64,000 bases of DNA from NCBI RefSeq assembly GCF_024498195.1, contig NZ_CP101824.1, positions 3,038,001-3,102,000 on the forward strand, in the 5' to 3' direction. Below, piece by piece: positions 1 to 9,208 of the stretch. The notes beneath the pieces are model-generated. The model did no database searches and was not told the origin of the DNA. It was given only the letters and a program-made list of their open reading frames with translations. The translations under genes were made by a program, and so were the position numbers. Within the stretch, counting starts at the first letter, position 1; the number at the start of each line of letters is the position of its first letter. Source of the stretch: Halovivax cerinus. GTDB lineage: Archaea; Halobacteriota; Halobacteria; Halobacteriales; Natrialbaceae.

Positions 1-19
1 TGCTCTTAGCCGAATCCGA

Positions 20-195
20 GGGGTCGTGGCCAAGCCAGGCATGGCGACTGACTCCAGAGGCACGCCCGCCCGGGACGACACTCCAGCTGATATACTGATC
101 GAGTGGCTGATCACCGCTCGTGTGATGACCCTCTGGAGTACCGAGGTGGGTCCGGAGATATCAGTCAATCGGGGGTTCAAATCCCTCCGACCCCA
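20..195 (+). tRNA. tRNA-Trp (CCA), intron-containing
   Basis: Exon 1 runs 20-57 and exon 2 runs 160-195. The acceptor stem is GGGGTCG (20-26) with CGACCCC (188-194) and discriminator A195. The D stem is GCC/GGC (29-31 with 43-45), the anticodon stem ACTGA (47-51) with TCAGT (161-165), and the anticodon CCA lies at 54-56. The T stem is GGGGG/CCCTC around TTCAAAT (176-182). A 102-base intron sits after position 37 of the tRNA, the usual site in haloarchaeal tRNA-Trp. CCA is not encoded. The exact splice points assume the standard bulge-helix-bulge. Confidence 0.95.
58..159 (+). ncRNA. tRNA-Trp intron, probable box C/D guide RNA
   Basis: Haloarchaeal tRNA-Trp introns are known to act as box C/D guides for 2'-O-methylation of the same pre-tRNA. 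Here GTGATGA at 122-128 fits box C, and CTGA occurs at 87-90, 95-98 and 107-110 as box D candidates. CTGGAGT at 133-139, just after box C, is the exact reverse complement of the anticodon-loop sequence ACTCCAG (51-57), so it can serve as guide and also as the pre-tRNA helix. Which CTGA copies are used is inferred. Confidence 0.75.
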
Positions 196-263
196 TGTGA
201 CATAAAAAGGAAGAGCGGCCAACACGGCCGTTTCCGACATTTTTCCGAAAGTAGTGTTTCGGG

Positions 264-533
264 GTGGCCTGCGTGAGCGCGGACCGTTCCGATATCGACC
301 CCGAGATTTTCCGAAAGCGGGTCTTCGTTGCACCCCCGCCGACCACGGATCGAGCGTTCCGGTGTGGTGAGTGTCGTGCGCGCTGCACACTCCTGCTCGA
401 CGGTCACTCGGAGGCCGGGCACCACTACTACTGCTCGCGACAGATGGAACGGACGGGATCGTATCGTCGGTCGCGACCGACGGGGGTGACCGACGGTGAC
501 GCTGACTCGGTTCGCGTACTGCGAGCGGTGTGA
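264..533 (+). CDS. small Cys/His-rich hypothetical protein
   Basis: This is an 89-residue frame starting at GTG 264 or GTG 273. Residues around 33-57 hold CGEC, a further Cys, paired His and a final Cys (HHYYC), which suggests a small zinc site. It overlaps the next small gene by 38 bases. It lies 70 bases after tRNA-Trp in a run of compact, overlapping genes typical of haloarchaeal accessory DNA. I do not recognise the family. Its last third is Arg-rich and may be non-homologous after decay. Confidence 0.45.
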   Translation: MACVSADRSDIDPEIFRKRVFVAPPPTTDRAFRCGECRARCTLLLDGHSEAGHHYYCSRQMERTGSYRRSRPTGVTDGDADSVRVLRAV

Positions 534-621
534 CGCTCGTCGCGAGCTCGCCCCTGTCGCTGGTGGCGAGGCGCTCGCCTGCTGTCGCTGCGACGCGACC
601 GACGGGGGTGAGCGCCGGTGA
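496..621 (+). CDS. 41-residue double-CxxC protein
   Basis: The frame starts at GTG 496 directly after an in-frame TGA (487-489) and encodes 41 residues with CERC near residue 9 and CCRC near residue 30, the pattern of a single zinc ribbon. It ends in GTGA shared with the next gene at 618, so the two are probably translationally coupled. Small zinc-ribbon proteins of this size are common in haloarchaeal accessory DNA. The function is unknown. Confidence 0.5.
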   Translation: MTLTRFAYCERCDARRELAPVAGGEALACCRCDATDGGERR

Positions 622-1091
622 CAGACGCGTTCGTTATCGCGTCGGCGCTGTACGACGTCGTGACGCGATCGACCCTCGTCCACCCGGCGAAACAGGCGAG
701 CGATATCGAAGTCCGTGAGTCGGTCGAGAAGGCCGACGAACGACTCGTCACCGACGGCGGGGCGTATAAGCGCAAGTCTGTTCAGACTCGCCTCGATGTC
801 GGAGATACGCGGAAGCCGCGCGCCCTCGAGGACGCGCGACGCGTCACCACTGGCGACCTTGCGCCTCTCGCGATGTGTGCCCACCGGTTCGAGCCGTCAG
901 GCCTTCAGGGATGGTACACTCACGAGTTCGACGACGTACTCCGCCAATGGATTTGTTCGAACGTCGGGAGCGTAATTGCGCGGCTCTCGCCCCACTGTGA
1001 GGACCGGCGCGGCGAACTCCCGCCGCTCCACCGATCGGAAGATCTCTGGAGAGGCGAAGAGGATATCGGACCGACGCAGGTGAGGAGGTGA
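618..1091 (+). CDS. hypothetical protein, overlapping the upstream zinc-ribbon gene
   Basis: The GTG at 618 overlaps the upstream stop by four bases. The product is 157 residues with no signal peptide or membrane segment. Third-position G/C is very high for roughly the first 80 codons and weaker afterwards, so the C-terminal half may be degraded or differently selected. The same frame continues past the TGA (1089-1091) into the next broken gene. I recognise no family. The antisense frames over 700-1100 are also fairly open, which lowers confidence. Confidence 0.45.
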   Translation: MTDAFVIASALYDVVTRSTLVHPAKQASDIEVRESVEKADERLVTDGGAYKRKSVQTRLDVGDTRKPRALEDARRVTTGDLAPLAMCAHRFEPSGLQGWYTHEFDDVLRQWICSNVGSVIARLSPHCEDRRGELPPLHRSEDLWRGEEDIGPTQVRR

Positions 1092-1097
1092 GCGTCG

Positions 1098-1694
1098 TTG
1101 ACGAATCGCGACGTTGCTATGGTCGTCTCGATCGTGGTCGCCAGGGAGTACGACTGGATCGAGACTGACGAGGACCACCCGACGTTTCAAGCCTTGAACG
1201 CGCTCGTCGCGAACGTGTTGTCGGGCGGCTCGATCGCCGAGGAGTAATTCCGGCCGTCGTTCGCGCTCGATCCGACGCGGCGCCAGCTGCACATCGTCGA
1301 CACGCTCGACGCGGTCGGCGTCGAGTACCAGGTGATCAACGATCGCGACGGCCGGGCCGACGAAGCGCGACCGACCGAACACGGTACCATCTTGGGCCGG
1401 GTGCTCGCCTGTCTCGGTGCGCCCGTCGGACCGAAGGCACAGCAACAGCTCACCGTGCCCGGCTACCTGGCCGACGCGTCCGACGAGACGCGCGAGTCGT
1501 GGGTGCTGTGCTACCTGGAAAACCGCGCCATCGAGCCGGTGAACGAGATCGTCCGGTTTCGCGAGGAACGAAACGACGGCTACCTCCGTGACCTGTCCGC
1601 GCTGATCGCCGACGTTTCCGATTCGGACGTGTCGGTTTCCGAAAAGAACGTGATTCTGTCGACGGCCGCGACCGAGTCACTCGGATTCGTCTGA
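1098..1694 (+). pseudogene. interrupted accessory protein (in-frame TAA)
   Basis: A TTG at 1098 follows a strong purine-rich site (GAGGAGGTGA, 1082-1091). The frame reads 49 codons, meets TAA at 1245-1247, and then remains open and protein-like for another 149 codons to TGA 1692-1694. The second part reads like a haloarchaeal accessory family containing LGAPVG, a PGYL-type turn, and YLENRA, which I recall only loosely and cannot name. The simplest reading is one gene of about 198 codons broken by a nonsense change; two short genes is the alternative. Its end overlaps a convergent wHTH remnant by 18 bases. Confidence 0.55.
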
Positions 1695-1835
1695 GACTTC
1701 CAGGTCGGACGCATCGAGCTCGCCCGCGAGGTAGGGGCGTTCCTTGTCGGTGATTCGGTAGGGTGACCCCTTCCGATCCTCGGTTTTTTCGAGATACCCA
1801 TTTTCAGGCAGTGAACGTGTCGTCCAAGAGAGTAA
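1677..1835 (-). pseudogene. C-terminal remnant of a winged-helix regulator
   Basis: The minus frame ending at TGA 1677-1679 encodes a wing-like tail: ENGYLEKTEDRKGSPYRITD followed by an acidic end with AGELDASDLE. This matches the C-terminal half of the short haloarchaeal wHTH proteins (recognition-helix end, wing, acidic tail). No helix 1-2 region or credible start is found upstream, so it is a truncated copy. It converges on the broken gene at 1098-1694. Confidence 0.55.
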
Positions 1836-1993
1836 CCAACACACATATTAGATTCCCAACATTTAACGAACACGATTTCAGAAAGTGCCGTATAGGTCCG
1901 GGTCGGCGGATTTTGTTGGAGAAGGAGTGTATAACCAACGCCTAGTTCCGCTTCCCCGAGCATTAAGTCTCGTGAGATGAACAATCGTGTGTG

Positions 1994-2134
1994 ATGGAAC
2001 AACGTAGCACGAATTCGGCTGGGAATTGGTTTGGCGAGCAAACTAGGTTCTGCTCGTCGAACGACTCCGGAATCAACACCACCGGTATCGGTGGCAATTC
2101 CGGCGAGTCCGGCACCAGAGGTGGTGAGCCATGA
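1994..2134 (+). CDS. 46-residue hypothetical protein, coupled to the DUF981 gene
   Basis: ATG 1994 opens 46 codons rich in Gly, Ser, Asn and Thr and stops in ATGA shared with the next gene at 2131. The four-base overlap suggests translational coupling to the membrane protein. There is no recognisable domain. It may be a leader peptide rather than a functional protein. Confidence 0.4.
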   Translation: MEQRSTNSAGNWFGEQTRFCSSNDSGINTTGIGGNSGESGTRGGEP

Positions 2135-2844
2135 CGACCGGCATCTTCTACAATACGCTAATCGGCCTTGTGGCGAGCGTAGCGCTGTTACTGCTCGTGG
2201 TGTTCCCACGACACGGTGCAACCGCATCGACCGACGTACGGCGAGCGTGGGCGTGGACCTTCGGTACCCTCGGTGGGTTGCTCGTGGTGATGAACCTCCA
2301 CATCAACTTCGTCTGGCCACTCCCCGGAGTCGCTAACATCGTCTTCGGTGAACCGGCGCTTCTGTTTGGAGCCCTCCTGGTTGCAGCGGCAGCGATCATA
2401 TACAGGACGCCGGTCGAAGATACCGACGATTCGATCGAGGAGGCATCAGGAGATGGCGGAATCCGTAGCCTCTGGGAGGTTGGCGAACTCCCCACCGAAC
2501 TGGTCGTGGCACTCCGTCCAGTCGGCTACGTTGGCGCCTTCGCTGGTCTGATGACGATTCTACTTGGGTGGGGGACCGCAGCTTTCGCCGAAATCGTCTT
2601 CCGAGCACCGGCCGCCGAGTGGCCAACGGGAATCGTCGCCGGGACTGGCATCGAAGTCGTCTATATGACTGGCACGTACACTATTCTCGGAATTGGAGCC
2701 ATCCTGGTCCCGTTCGGCCTCCACAATCCGCCCCGCCTGCGAACCGCAGGGAAGTTCCTCACAGTAGCCGCACTCTTGTTGTTGTTTATCACGCTCATCA
2801 GCTTTGTCGGCCACATATCGCTCACCGCTGGATACCAACCGTGA
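2131..2844 (+). CDS. DUF981-type integral membrane protein
   Basis: The 237-residue product has about six hydrophobic segments (near residues 7-25, 42-60, 68-88, 130-155, 175-195 and 205-228) and almost no soluble domain. Its size and the pattern of paired helices, with conserved HINF and GLHNPPR motifs, match the archaeal/actinobacterial DUF981 family, whose role is unknown. It begins inside the upstream small gene (ATGA). Family assignment is from memory of the sequence pattern. Confidence 0.65.
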   Translation: MTTGIFYNTLIGLVASVALLLLVVFPRHGATASTDVRRAWAWTFGTLGGLLVVMNLHINFVWPLPGVANIVFGEPALLFGALLVAAAAIIYRTPVEDTDDSIEEASGDGGIRSLWEVGELPTELVVALRPVGYVGAFAGLMTILLGWGTAAFAEIVFRAPAAEWPTGIVAGTGIEVVYMTGTYTILGIGAILVPFGLHNPPRLRTAGKFLTVAALLLLFITLISFVGHISLTAGYQP

Positions 2845-2879
2845 GGACTCTGAAGGGATACTACCCATCCAGCATCCGT

Positions 2880-3221
2880 TCAGAACTGCCAACGTAGCTC
2901 CGCGTCCGTGGTCACACTCGGCCACCAACCGATCACCGTCCGGATCGTGGGGATCGACGGGTCGGATCGGCAGAGCCGGAACCGCTCGGTACTGCCACGG
3001 TAGGACTTCTCGATGAACCGCTGACCGGCCCAGCCGCGCTGGGCTGCGACGTAGCCGAACCAGTTGGTGATCGACCGGGTCAGGGTGAGGCCGTATCTGT
3101 AGACACGTTCACCGCATTCGATGACGTGTACGGTCTCGTCGATCGTCCGGTAGCAGTGAAACGCCCCTTCGGGATGGATGCCGGCGTGAAAACACGGTCC
3201 GTATTGGCCAGTATCGCACAA
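2880..3221 (-). CDS. conserved-looking hypothetical protein (113 aa)
   Basis: The frame starts at TTG 3221 and ends at 2880. Third-position G/C is high throughout, so it is very likely coding. Residues 1-40 hold four Cys and two His, and the centre contains an aromatic-rich stretch (NWFGYVAAQRGW). There is no signal sequence. The start codon is weak, and no ATG exists further in, so a remote or alternative start is possible. It is downstream of the TFS-like gene by 124 bases. Family not recognised. Confidence 0.55.
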   Translation of the reverse strand: MCDTGQYGPCFHAGIHPEGAFHCYRTIDETVHVIECGERVYRYGLTLTRSITNWFGYVAAQRGWAGQRFIEKSYRGSTERFRLCRSDPSIPTIRTVIGWWPSVTTDAELRWQF

Positions 3222-3345
3222 TCATGACGGACACTGTCCGCGACTACACCACGGGAGGGGGGAACCCATCAGCGGTACACCGGTTCCAGTCTAGCAGCGG
3301 CGGTCTGTGCAAATTTCGGCACCTAGGTGTGCGGAGGATGGGGCG

Positions 3346-3663
3346 TCAGGACTCGCGCCACTTGTGGCCGCACTCGACGCAGGTGAACAGCCGAACCTCG
3401 TAGGAGCCGCCCGGCTTCGGCATCATCTCGGAGGAGACCCGCTCGCCGTCGCAGTCGTCCACCGGACAGGGCACCTCCATCGTCTCGGTGGAGCCCTGGG
3501 TCGCGTCGACTACAGACGGTGCCCCATCGTCCCGCTGTCCATCCCGGGTCGCCATCGCCGTTTCTGCGTGAGAGTTCCGCGTCTCCTCGTTCTCACAGGA
3601 GCGACAGACCCACCTGTCGCCCTCCGTGTGCATCATCGAACCACACTCGTCACAGAAGTGCAT
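3346..3663 (-). CDS. tfs: TFS/TFIIS-like transcription factor (RPB9-type zinc ribbon)
   Basis: The 105-residue protein has an N-terminal zinc ribbon (CDECGSMM near residue 4 and CRSC near residue 18) and a C-terminal TFIIS-type ribbon (CPVDDC near 60 and CVECGHKW near 97). This is the layout of archaeal TFS, which restarts backtracked RNA polymerase by stimulating transcript cleavage. The usual acidic DE dipeptide between the last Cys pairs is not evident: the segment carries ERVSSEMMPKPGGSYEVRLF instead. It may therefore be a non-cleaving paralogue. Start chosen at ATG 3663 for the expected length. Confidence 0.8.
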   Translation of the reverse strand: MHFCDECGSMMHTEGDRWVCRSCENEETRNSHAETAMATRDGQRDDGAPSVVDATQGSTETMEVPCPVDDCDGERVSSEMMPKPGGSYEVRLFTCVECGHKWRES

Positions 3664-3698
3664 ATACCGGAGGGATGCACGGTCGATGGACATATGTG

Positions 3699-4059
<361 letters not shown>

Positions 4060-4083
4060 GTCGAAGCGGTCGTGGTGTCTCGA

Positions 4084-4383
4084 TCACCCCATGACAGCTT
4101 CCGGAGCGACGGATATCGTGGCGAGAAGACAGACGAATACGAGGATCGCTGTGACTCGCAGAATACCAGTCGCTCGTCGTCGAGTTTTCGGGAGGGACTC
4201 GGCGATCCCGGACAAGGCCGTTCCGGCTATCATAAATAGAACGAAACGTCCCACGGTCGAATTTCCCAATACCGCGTAATATACGTAGAGACTCGAAATA
4301 AGGAGTGCGCTACAGAGTTGGACCAGTGCAAAGGGCCGACCAGCGGGTTCACTGAACACGACGTCGCCGATGGTGGAGGGCAT
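4084..4383 (-). CDS. small membrane protein, three predicted helices
   Basis: The 99-residue product starts at ATG 4383 and has hydrophobic segments near residues 19-38, 45-60 and 75-93, separated by a basic KTRRR loop. Its stop TGA (4084-4086) sits inside GTGA, and the tract-split gene continues directly after it, so the two are probably one transcript. No family recognised. Confidence 0.6.
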   Translation of the reverse strand: MPSTIGDVVFSEPAGRPFALVQLCSALLISSLYVYYAVLGNSTVGRFVLFMIAGTALSGIAESLPKTRRRATGILRVTAILVFVCLLATISVAPEAVMG

Positions 4384-4655
4384 TGAATGTGCGTTATGGC
4401 GCGACGTACAGGTAGTAACTGCATTCGACCAACCTCGTTTATTTATTATTCCAACGAATAGAGGTAGCGGTACCGTCGCCGCTACCCACCGATGGAACCC
4501 GATGGGACGGTGTCAGAAGGAATCTCCAAGCGATAGGTACTCCACGTGACGAGTTGGGTGATTGGGACTGCGAGCCGATCGGACCCGTACAACATTTGGA
4601 CTGGGGACCGACTGACGACCGGATTCGGTCGAACGATCGCGGGGACGAAACTGAG
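4384..4655. other. intergenic, AT-rich part upstream of the small membrane gene
   Basis: This stretch holds the presumed promoter of the minus-strand gene at 4383, with an AT-rich run (TTTATTTATTATT, about 4438-4450), and the region downstream of the copper ATPase. I see no coding frame or clear RNA in it. Confidence 0.6.
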
Positions 4656-6899
4656 TTACCCGTCTGCAGCGCGGCGGTCAGTCGGTGATGGCACTCCTGA
4701 ACGCGCAGGAAGGGTCAGATCCACACGCCGGAGCAACTGCGCGTTTATCGCGACGATCACCGTACTCAGTGACATCAAGAGCGCGCCGACGGCGGGCGAC
4801 AGCAGAATACCGATCGGTGCGAGCACGCCCGCGGCGAGCGGAATCGCGAAGACGTTGTATCCCGCAGCCCAGACGATGTTCTCCTGCATCTTTCGGTAGC
4901 TGGCCGTGCTGAGTTTGACGAGTCGGACGACGTCCATCGGGTTGTTCTGGACGAGAATGACGTCGGCCGACTGGACCGCGACGTCGGTACCGCTCCCGAT
5001 CGCGATTCCGACGTCGGCTCGCGTCAGCGCCGGCGCGTCGTTGACGCCGTCACCGACCATCCCCACGAGCTTGCCCTGATCTTGCAGTTCCTGGACCGTC
5101 ACGTCCTTGTCCTCGGGAAGTACCTCCGCGAACACCGTGTCGATGCCGAGTTCGTCGGCGACGGCGTTGGCGACGTCACGCGAGTCGCCGGTGAGCATCG
5201 CCACCTCGATACCCAGGTCGTGCAGGGCGTCGACGACCCGGTGACTCTCTTGGCGGATCACGTCGGCCATCGCGAACGCCGCGAGTAGTTCTCCCTCCCG
5301 AACCAGGTAGACCACCGTCTGGGCGTTCTCGCCGGCGTCGTCGGCGAACGACTGTAACTCCGCTGGCACGTCGCTCTCGAGGTGGTCCAGAAGGTTCGGG
5401 CCGCCGACGTACACCTCCCGACCATCGACAGACGCCCGAACGCCGCGTCCCTTCAACGCCTCGAAGTCCTCGGCTGCCGGGACGTCCACGCCCCGCTCGT
5501 TGGCGGCCTCGCGGATGGCACGGGCGATCATGTGCTCGGAATCCCCCTCGACGGCTGCGGCCAGCGCGAGCGTTTCGTCCGCGTCGACGCCCTCGACCGT
5601 CGCCTGACCGACGACACCGTGTTCGCCTTCGGTGAGCGTCCCGGTCTTGTCGAAGACGATCGAATCGAGGTTCCGGGCGTCCTCCATGGCGATGCGATCG
5701 CGGACGAGTATCCCGTTTCGGGCGGCCATCGACGTGTTGATCGCGACCACGAGCGGAATCGCGAGGCCGAGCGCGTGGGGACAGGCGATGACGAGGACGG
5801 TTACCGTCCGGGCGACGACGTCCGCACCGAAGGTGGTCGCGACGGTCCACGCCACGGCCGTGACGGCAGCGGCGGTGAGGGCCGCGTAAAACAGCCACCC
5901 GGCCGCACGATCGGCGAGCATCTGTGTCTTCGACGTGCTGCGCTGGGCGTCCTCGACGAGGCGCATGATCCCCGCCAGGGTGGTGTCTTCGCCGATCGCA
6001 TCGACGCGAACGCGGAGGCTCCCGTCGCCGTTGACGGTCCCGCCGATGACCTCGTCGCCGGGCGCTTTCGAGACCGGCTTCGACTCACCGGTTATCATGG
6101 CCTCGTTCACGTCGGAGTCGCCCTCTTCGACGACGCCATCTGCAGGCACGCTCGCGCCGGGGCGAACGAGGACGAGGTCACCTTCGGAGAGATCGCTGAC
6201 CGGAACGTCCTCCGTCTCGCCATCCTCCGTAATGCGCTCGGCGGTGTCGGGCATCAGCCTCGCCAGTTCGTCCAGGGCGCTGGAGGCCCGTCGAACGGAG
6301 CGCATCTCGATCCAGTGACCCAGCAACATGATATCGACGAGCGTCACCAGCTCCCAGAAGAAGGGGTCGCCGACGTCGACGGCGACGGTCGCGAGGCTGT
6401 AGACGAACGCCACGGTGATCGCCATCGAGATGAGCGTCATCATCCCGGGCGTGTGGTCTCGCAGTTCGGGGACGGCCATCTTCAGGAAGGGAACGCCACC
6501 GTAGGCGAAGACGATCACCGCGAAGACGGGTGTGATCCACTCGCTTCCGGGCACCGCCGGGACGGAAAATCCCAGCCACCCCTGGAGCGTCTCGCTGTAG
6601 AGGAGGACCGGGATCGAGAGCAGCGTCGAGACGAAAAAACGCCGTCGGAACAGCTGTTCGTGGCCGGCGTGCATCCCGCCGTGGTCGCCGTGGTCGTCGT
6701 CACCGTGTTCGTGTTGGAAGTCGCCCGCGCCTCGATTCGTATCGGTGGCTTCGGCGTGTCCTTCGAGCATCGACTGTTCGACGCCCGGTTCGGCAGTCCC
6801 CGTCGGTTCCCCGGTATCGGTTCCGGTGGTGTCGCGGTGGTGATCGTGCTCCCCAGACGATCGTCCATCGTCCGTGTTGTGTTCGTCGTCCATGGTCAT
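4656..6899 (-). CDS. heavy-metal P-type ATPase, CPH (CopB-like, P1B-3) class
   Basis: This membrane pump of about 747 residues should export copper (or a related soft metal) using ATP. The N-terminal 115 residues are His- and Asp-rich ([24 protein letters not shown]) instead of a folded HMA domain. Then come the membrane helices, the actuator TGES near residue 268, the metal-site motif CPH near 372, the phosphorylation motif DKTGTLTEG near 414, and GDGVNDAPA near 620. CPH rather than CPC and the His-rich head point to the CopB subgroup. The usual SEHP in the nucleotide-binding domain reads SEHM. Start set at MTMDDE (6899), since upstream codons look untranslated. Confidence 0.9.
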   Translation of the reverse strand: MTMDDEHNTDDGRSSGEHDHHRDTTGTDTGEPTGTAEPGVEQSMLEGHAEATDTNRGAGDFQHEHGDDDHGDHGGMHAGHEQLFRRRFFVSTLLSIPVLLYSETLQGWLGFSVPAVPGSEWITPVFAVIVFAYGGVPFLKMAVPELRDHTPGMMTLISMAITVAFVYSLATVAVDVGDPFFWELVTLVDIMLLGHWIEMRSVRRASSALDELARLMPDTAERITEDGETEDVPVSDLSEGDLVLVRPGASVPADGVVEEGDSDVNEAMITGESKPVSKAPGDEVIGGTVNGDGSLRVRVDAIGEDTTLAGIMRLVEDAQRSTSKTQMLADRAAGWLFYAALTAAAVTAVAWTVATTFGADVVARTVTVLVIACPHALGLAIPLVVAINTSMAARNGILVRDRIAMEDARNLDSIVFDKTGTLTEGEHGVVGQATVEGVDADETLALAAAVEGDSEHMIARAIREAANERGVDVPAAEDFEALKGRGVRASVDGREVYVGGPNLLDHLESDVPAELQSFADDAGENAQTVVYLVREGELLAAFAMADVIRQESHRVVDALHDLGIEVAMLTGDSRDVANAVADELGIDTVFAEVLPEDKDVTVQELQDQGKLVGMVGDGVNDAPALTRADVGIAIGSGTDVAVQSADVILVQNNPMDVVRLVKLSTASYRKMQENIVWAAGYNVFAIPLAAGVLAPIGILLSPAVGALLMSLSTVIVAINAQLLRRVDLTLPARSGVPSPTDRRAADG

Positions 6900-7160
6900 C
6901 TCAGTGCGTGGCTGGAGACCAGCAGAGATGTCGGATGTACGGTGTGGGTGCGTGAAAAAGGTGGGTACGAATGGGTGAGTTTCACGCTGGGTGACTGTAT
7001 CGTCCGTCTCGACGGTCGATCTGGAGGCACCAACGAGCAGGCGTATTCTCACCGTCTTACGCCGGTCACGCGAGGATGGCGCTCTCCCGCGTACGAACAC
7101 GTGATGGGATTTCCGACACGGTCTACACCATCAGTAGATTGTCGACCGGTTCCACGTCGA

Positions 7161-8189
7161 TCAGTCGCGACCGTACGTGTGAAAGTCGACGGCCTGTTCG
7201 AGGAGATCGTCAGGAATTCCGGGAACTTCGGCGGATCGTACCGGTCCCAGTTCGTCTATGGTTTCTAGGTCGCGTGGAAAGTCACGGAGCTGGAAGTGGA
7301 CGTCGATGCCGGCCTTCGCTCCCTGTCCGAGTGCGACCGGAACCTGGTTGTGACCGGGCGTGCAGTCGCCGACCGCGTAGACGTCGTCGACCGAGGTCCG
7401 GCCGTGATCGTCGACGGCTATCGTCCCGTCGGCCTCGAGTTCGCACCCGAGTTCTCGGGCGAGGCCGTTGTTGTAGTTGGCGCCGTACATCGCGAATCCG
7501 CCCGTGTACTCTCGCACGGCCCCATCCTCGAATTCCAGTGCCTCCAGCCAGCCGTCCTCGCCGTTCTTGACCCCCGAGATATCCGATTCGATCACGTCTA
7601 TCGGGTGTGCATCGAGAACTGCGGCCGTCTCGTCGCTCCACTCCGGTGATGCTCCCCGCGTCAGGATGTCCACGTCGTCCGTGAAGTTCAACATGATTCC
7701 CGCGACGTGAGCCGTGCTCTCGCCGTGACCCATCACGTAGACCGGCTCGTCGACGAACATGTACGCATCACAGTGCAAACAGTAGTGGAGGCCACGGCCG
7801 GTCCGAGGCAAGGGCGGTTCGGGTCGAACGTCGGTGAACCCCGTCGCGAGGACGACGACGTCGCCCGCGTACTCGGCCGCATCGCCCGACAGGTGGATCG
7901 AGCCGTCACCGTCGTCGCGAGAGCACGAGGTCACCAGGTCGCGGTGGATCTCGCAGCCGTAATCCTCGAGCTGATCGCGACCGACGCCGAGGTACTCGGC
8001 ACCGCTCGTCTCCTCTCGTACGCCGAGTACGTTGTGGACGTCCCGCATCATCGCCGCCCGGCCGCCGCCGCGATCGACGAGTGCCGTTCGGTGGCCGAGT
8101 CGTGTCGTGTACAGCGCCGCTGTCATCCCGGCCGGGCCGCCGCCCACCACGACGACATCGTATTCGTGGCTGGGGATCGATTCGGTCAT
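7161..8189 (-). CDS. thioredoxin-reductase-like FAD/NAD(P) oxidoreductase
   Basis: The 342-residue flavoprotein has an N-terminal FAD fold (VVVGGGPAGMTAALY, residues 11-26), a redox-type CLHC around 138-141, a second nucleotide fold (VYVMGHGESTAHVA), and the C-terminal FAD signature YAVGDCTPG. It resembles low-molecular-weight thioredoxin reductase, which reduces a disulfide protein with NAD(P)H. Neighbouring glutaredoxin, DsrE and copper-pump genes suggest a thiol or metal stress role. The active-site pair is CxxC in the expected place, so activity is plausible; the true substrate cannot be read. Confidence 0.82.
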   Translation of the reverse strand: MTESIPSHEYDVVVVGGGPAGMTAALYTTRLGHRTALVDRGGGRAAMMRDVHNVLGVREETSGAEYLGVGRDQLEDYGCEIHRDLVTSCSRDDGDGSIHLSGDAAEYAGDVVVLATGFTDVRPEPPLPRTGRGLHYCLHCDAYMFVDEPVYVMGHGESTAHVAGIMLNFTDDVDILTRGASPEWSDETAAVLDAHPIDVIESDISGVKNGEDGWLEALEFEDGAVREYTGGFAMYGANYNNGLARELGCELEADGTIAVDDHGRTSVDDVYAVGDCTPGHNQVPVALGQGAKAGIDVHFQLRDFPRDLETIDELGPVRSAEVPGIPDDLLEQAVDFHTYGRD

Positions 8190-8355
8190 GCAAGCGACGG
8201 ACGATATCGTCCGGTAAATAGCTCACCGGCGAGTTCTACTCGGTGGGTTCGGCTGTTCGATCGGCCGAACGCTCCCGGGCGTCCAGGTGAGGACTCGGAG
8301 AGCGTTCGATCGGTGCGAATCGGGTTCTCGTCGGTCGATCGGCGATCGATCGCGG

Positions 8356-8712
8356 TCAAAACGTGAGCACCTCGTAGCCGTCGTCCACGAGCGAGCGGAG
8401 GCTGGGGTGACCGTCGTGTTCGCCCAGCGTACTGACGGTCGCGTCGTCGACCGCGTCCCGGACGCCGAACGCACCGGTACAGAAGTCACAGGCCGCAGCG
8501 TCCTCCCGGACTGCGTCGTAGAGGTCGTGATAGTCGCTACCTTCGTCTTCGAGTTCGGGGATCCACTGCGTTCCCGCACCGTCGAAGATCAGTTCGACGT
8601 CGTCGCCGTCGGTTTCGGCGAACTCCCGTGCCGTCTCGAGCCCGTTCACGAGTCGGCCAGTGTCCGCGTGCGATTCGGTCCCCGCGAGGATCACGACTGC
8701 TGCGTTCGTCAT
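8356..8712 (-). CDS. DsrE-family sulfur-relay-like protein
   Basis: The 118-residue protein begins with a beta strand and loop (AAVVILAGTESHADTGR), contains VELIFDGAGTQW, and places two Cys in ACDFCTGAFG near residues 78-82. This is the layout of the small DsrE/YchN fold, where a conserved Cys can carry sulfur. It sits between the flavoprotein and the HxlR regulator on the same strand. Start at ATG 8712 fits the family length. Confidence 0.75.
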   Translation of the reverse strand: MTNAAVVILAGTESHADTGRLVNGLETAREFAETDGDDVELIFDGAGTQWIPELEDEGSDYHDLYDAVREDAAACDFCTGAFGVRDAVDDATVSTLGEHDGHPSLRSLVDDGYEVLTF

Positions 8713-8811
8713 GCACTCCGAGCGACGAAGAGCGTGGTCAAAAGGTCTCGCGAACGGTCCGGTAACGCCGTTACGGACTGGTAAGTGCCCGATGTGTGTC
8801 GACAGCTCCAC

Positions 8812-9186
8812 TCACGCTATCGACTCCTCCTTCGTCGCCGCCGACGTCAGGTGGGTCCGTCCCCATTCGGCCATCTCCAGAATGACCGGTTCGAGCGAGA
8901 CGCCCAGTTCAGTGAGCGAGTACTGGACGCGGACCGGTTTTTCGTTGACGATCTCTCGGTCGATCAACCGCTTCTCCTCTAGATCGTCGAGCACGTCCGA
9001 GAGAACCTTGCTCGAGATGCCGCCGATTTCGTCCTGGAGCGCGTTGAACCCGAGCGGTCCGGTGTCGAGCAGTCGATGGACGACGACCGGATGCCACTTC
9101 TTCCCGATCATCGTCGCAGTCGAGGTGACCGGACACCAGTCTTCGCCTGCACACCACACCTCGAATTGCTGCGTCGGTTCGTCCAT
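8812..9186 (-). CDS. HxlR-family winged-helix transcription regulator
   Basis: The 124-residue protein fits the HxlR fold: an N-terminal Cys pair (WCAGEDWCP), then IGKKWHPVVVHRLL, the helix-turn-helix around GFNALQDEIGGISSKVLSDV, and the wing (RLIDREIVNEKPVRVQYSLT). Such regulators sense thiol or redox stress through N-terminal Cys in several cases. It is 99 bases upstream of the DsrE gene on the same strand. A perfect palindrome covers its own promoter, which suggests autoregulation. It is the likely controller of the thiol block on either side. Confidence 0.88.
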   Translation of the reverse strand: MDEPTQQFEVWCAGEDWCPVTSTATMIGKKWHPVVVHRLLDTGPLGFNALQDEIGGISSKVLSDVLDDLEEKRLIDREIVNEKPVRVQYSLTELGVSLEPVILEMAEWGRTHLTSAATKEESIA

Positions 9187-9208
9187 ACGCTGGCCATCGA
9201 GGTGGACT

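Noticed and set aside
897-1445. minus-strand frame with protein-like segment (FASPEIFRSVERREF)
   Set aside because: Overlaps plus-strand frames with better third-position G/C and lacks a credible start; kept only as a caution for the 618-1091 gene.
5382-7268. 628-codon plus-strand frame across the copper ATPase
   Set aside because: Antisense to a fully motif-bearing ATPase; such long shadows are expected in high-G+C genes.
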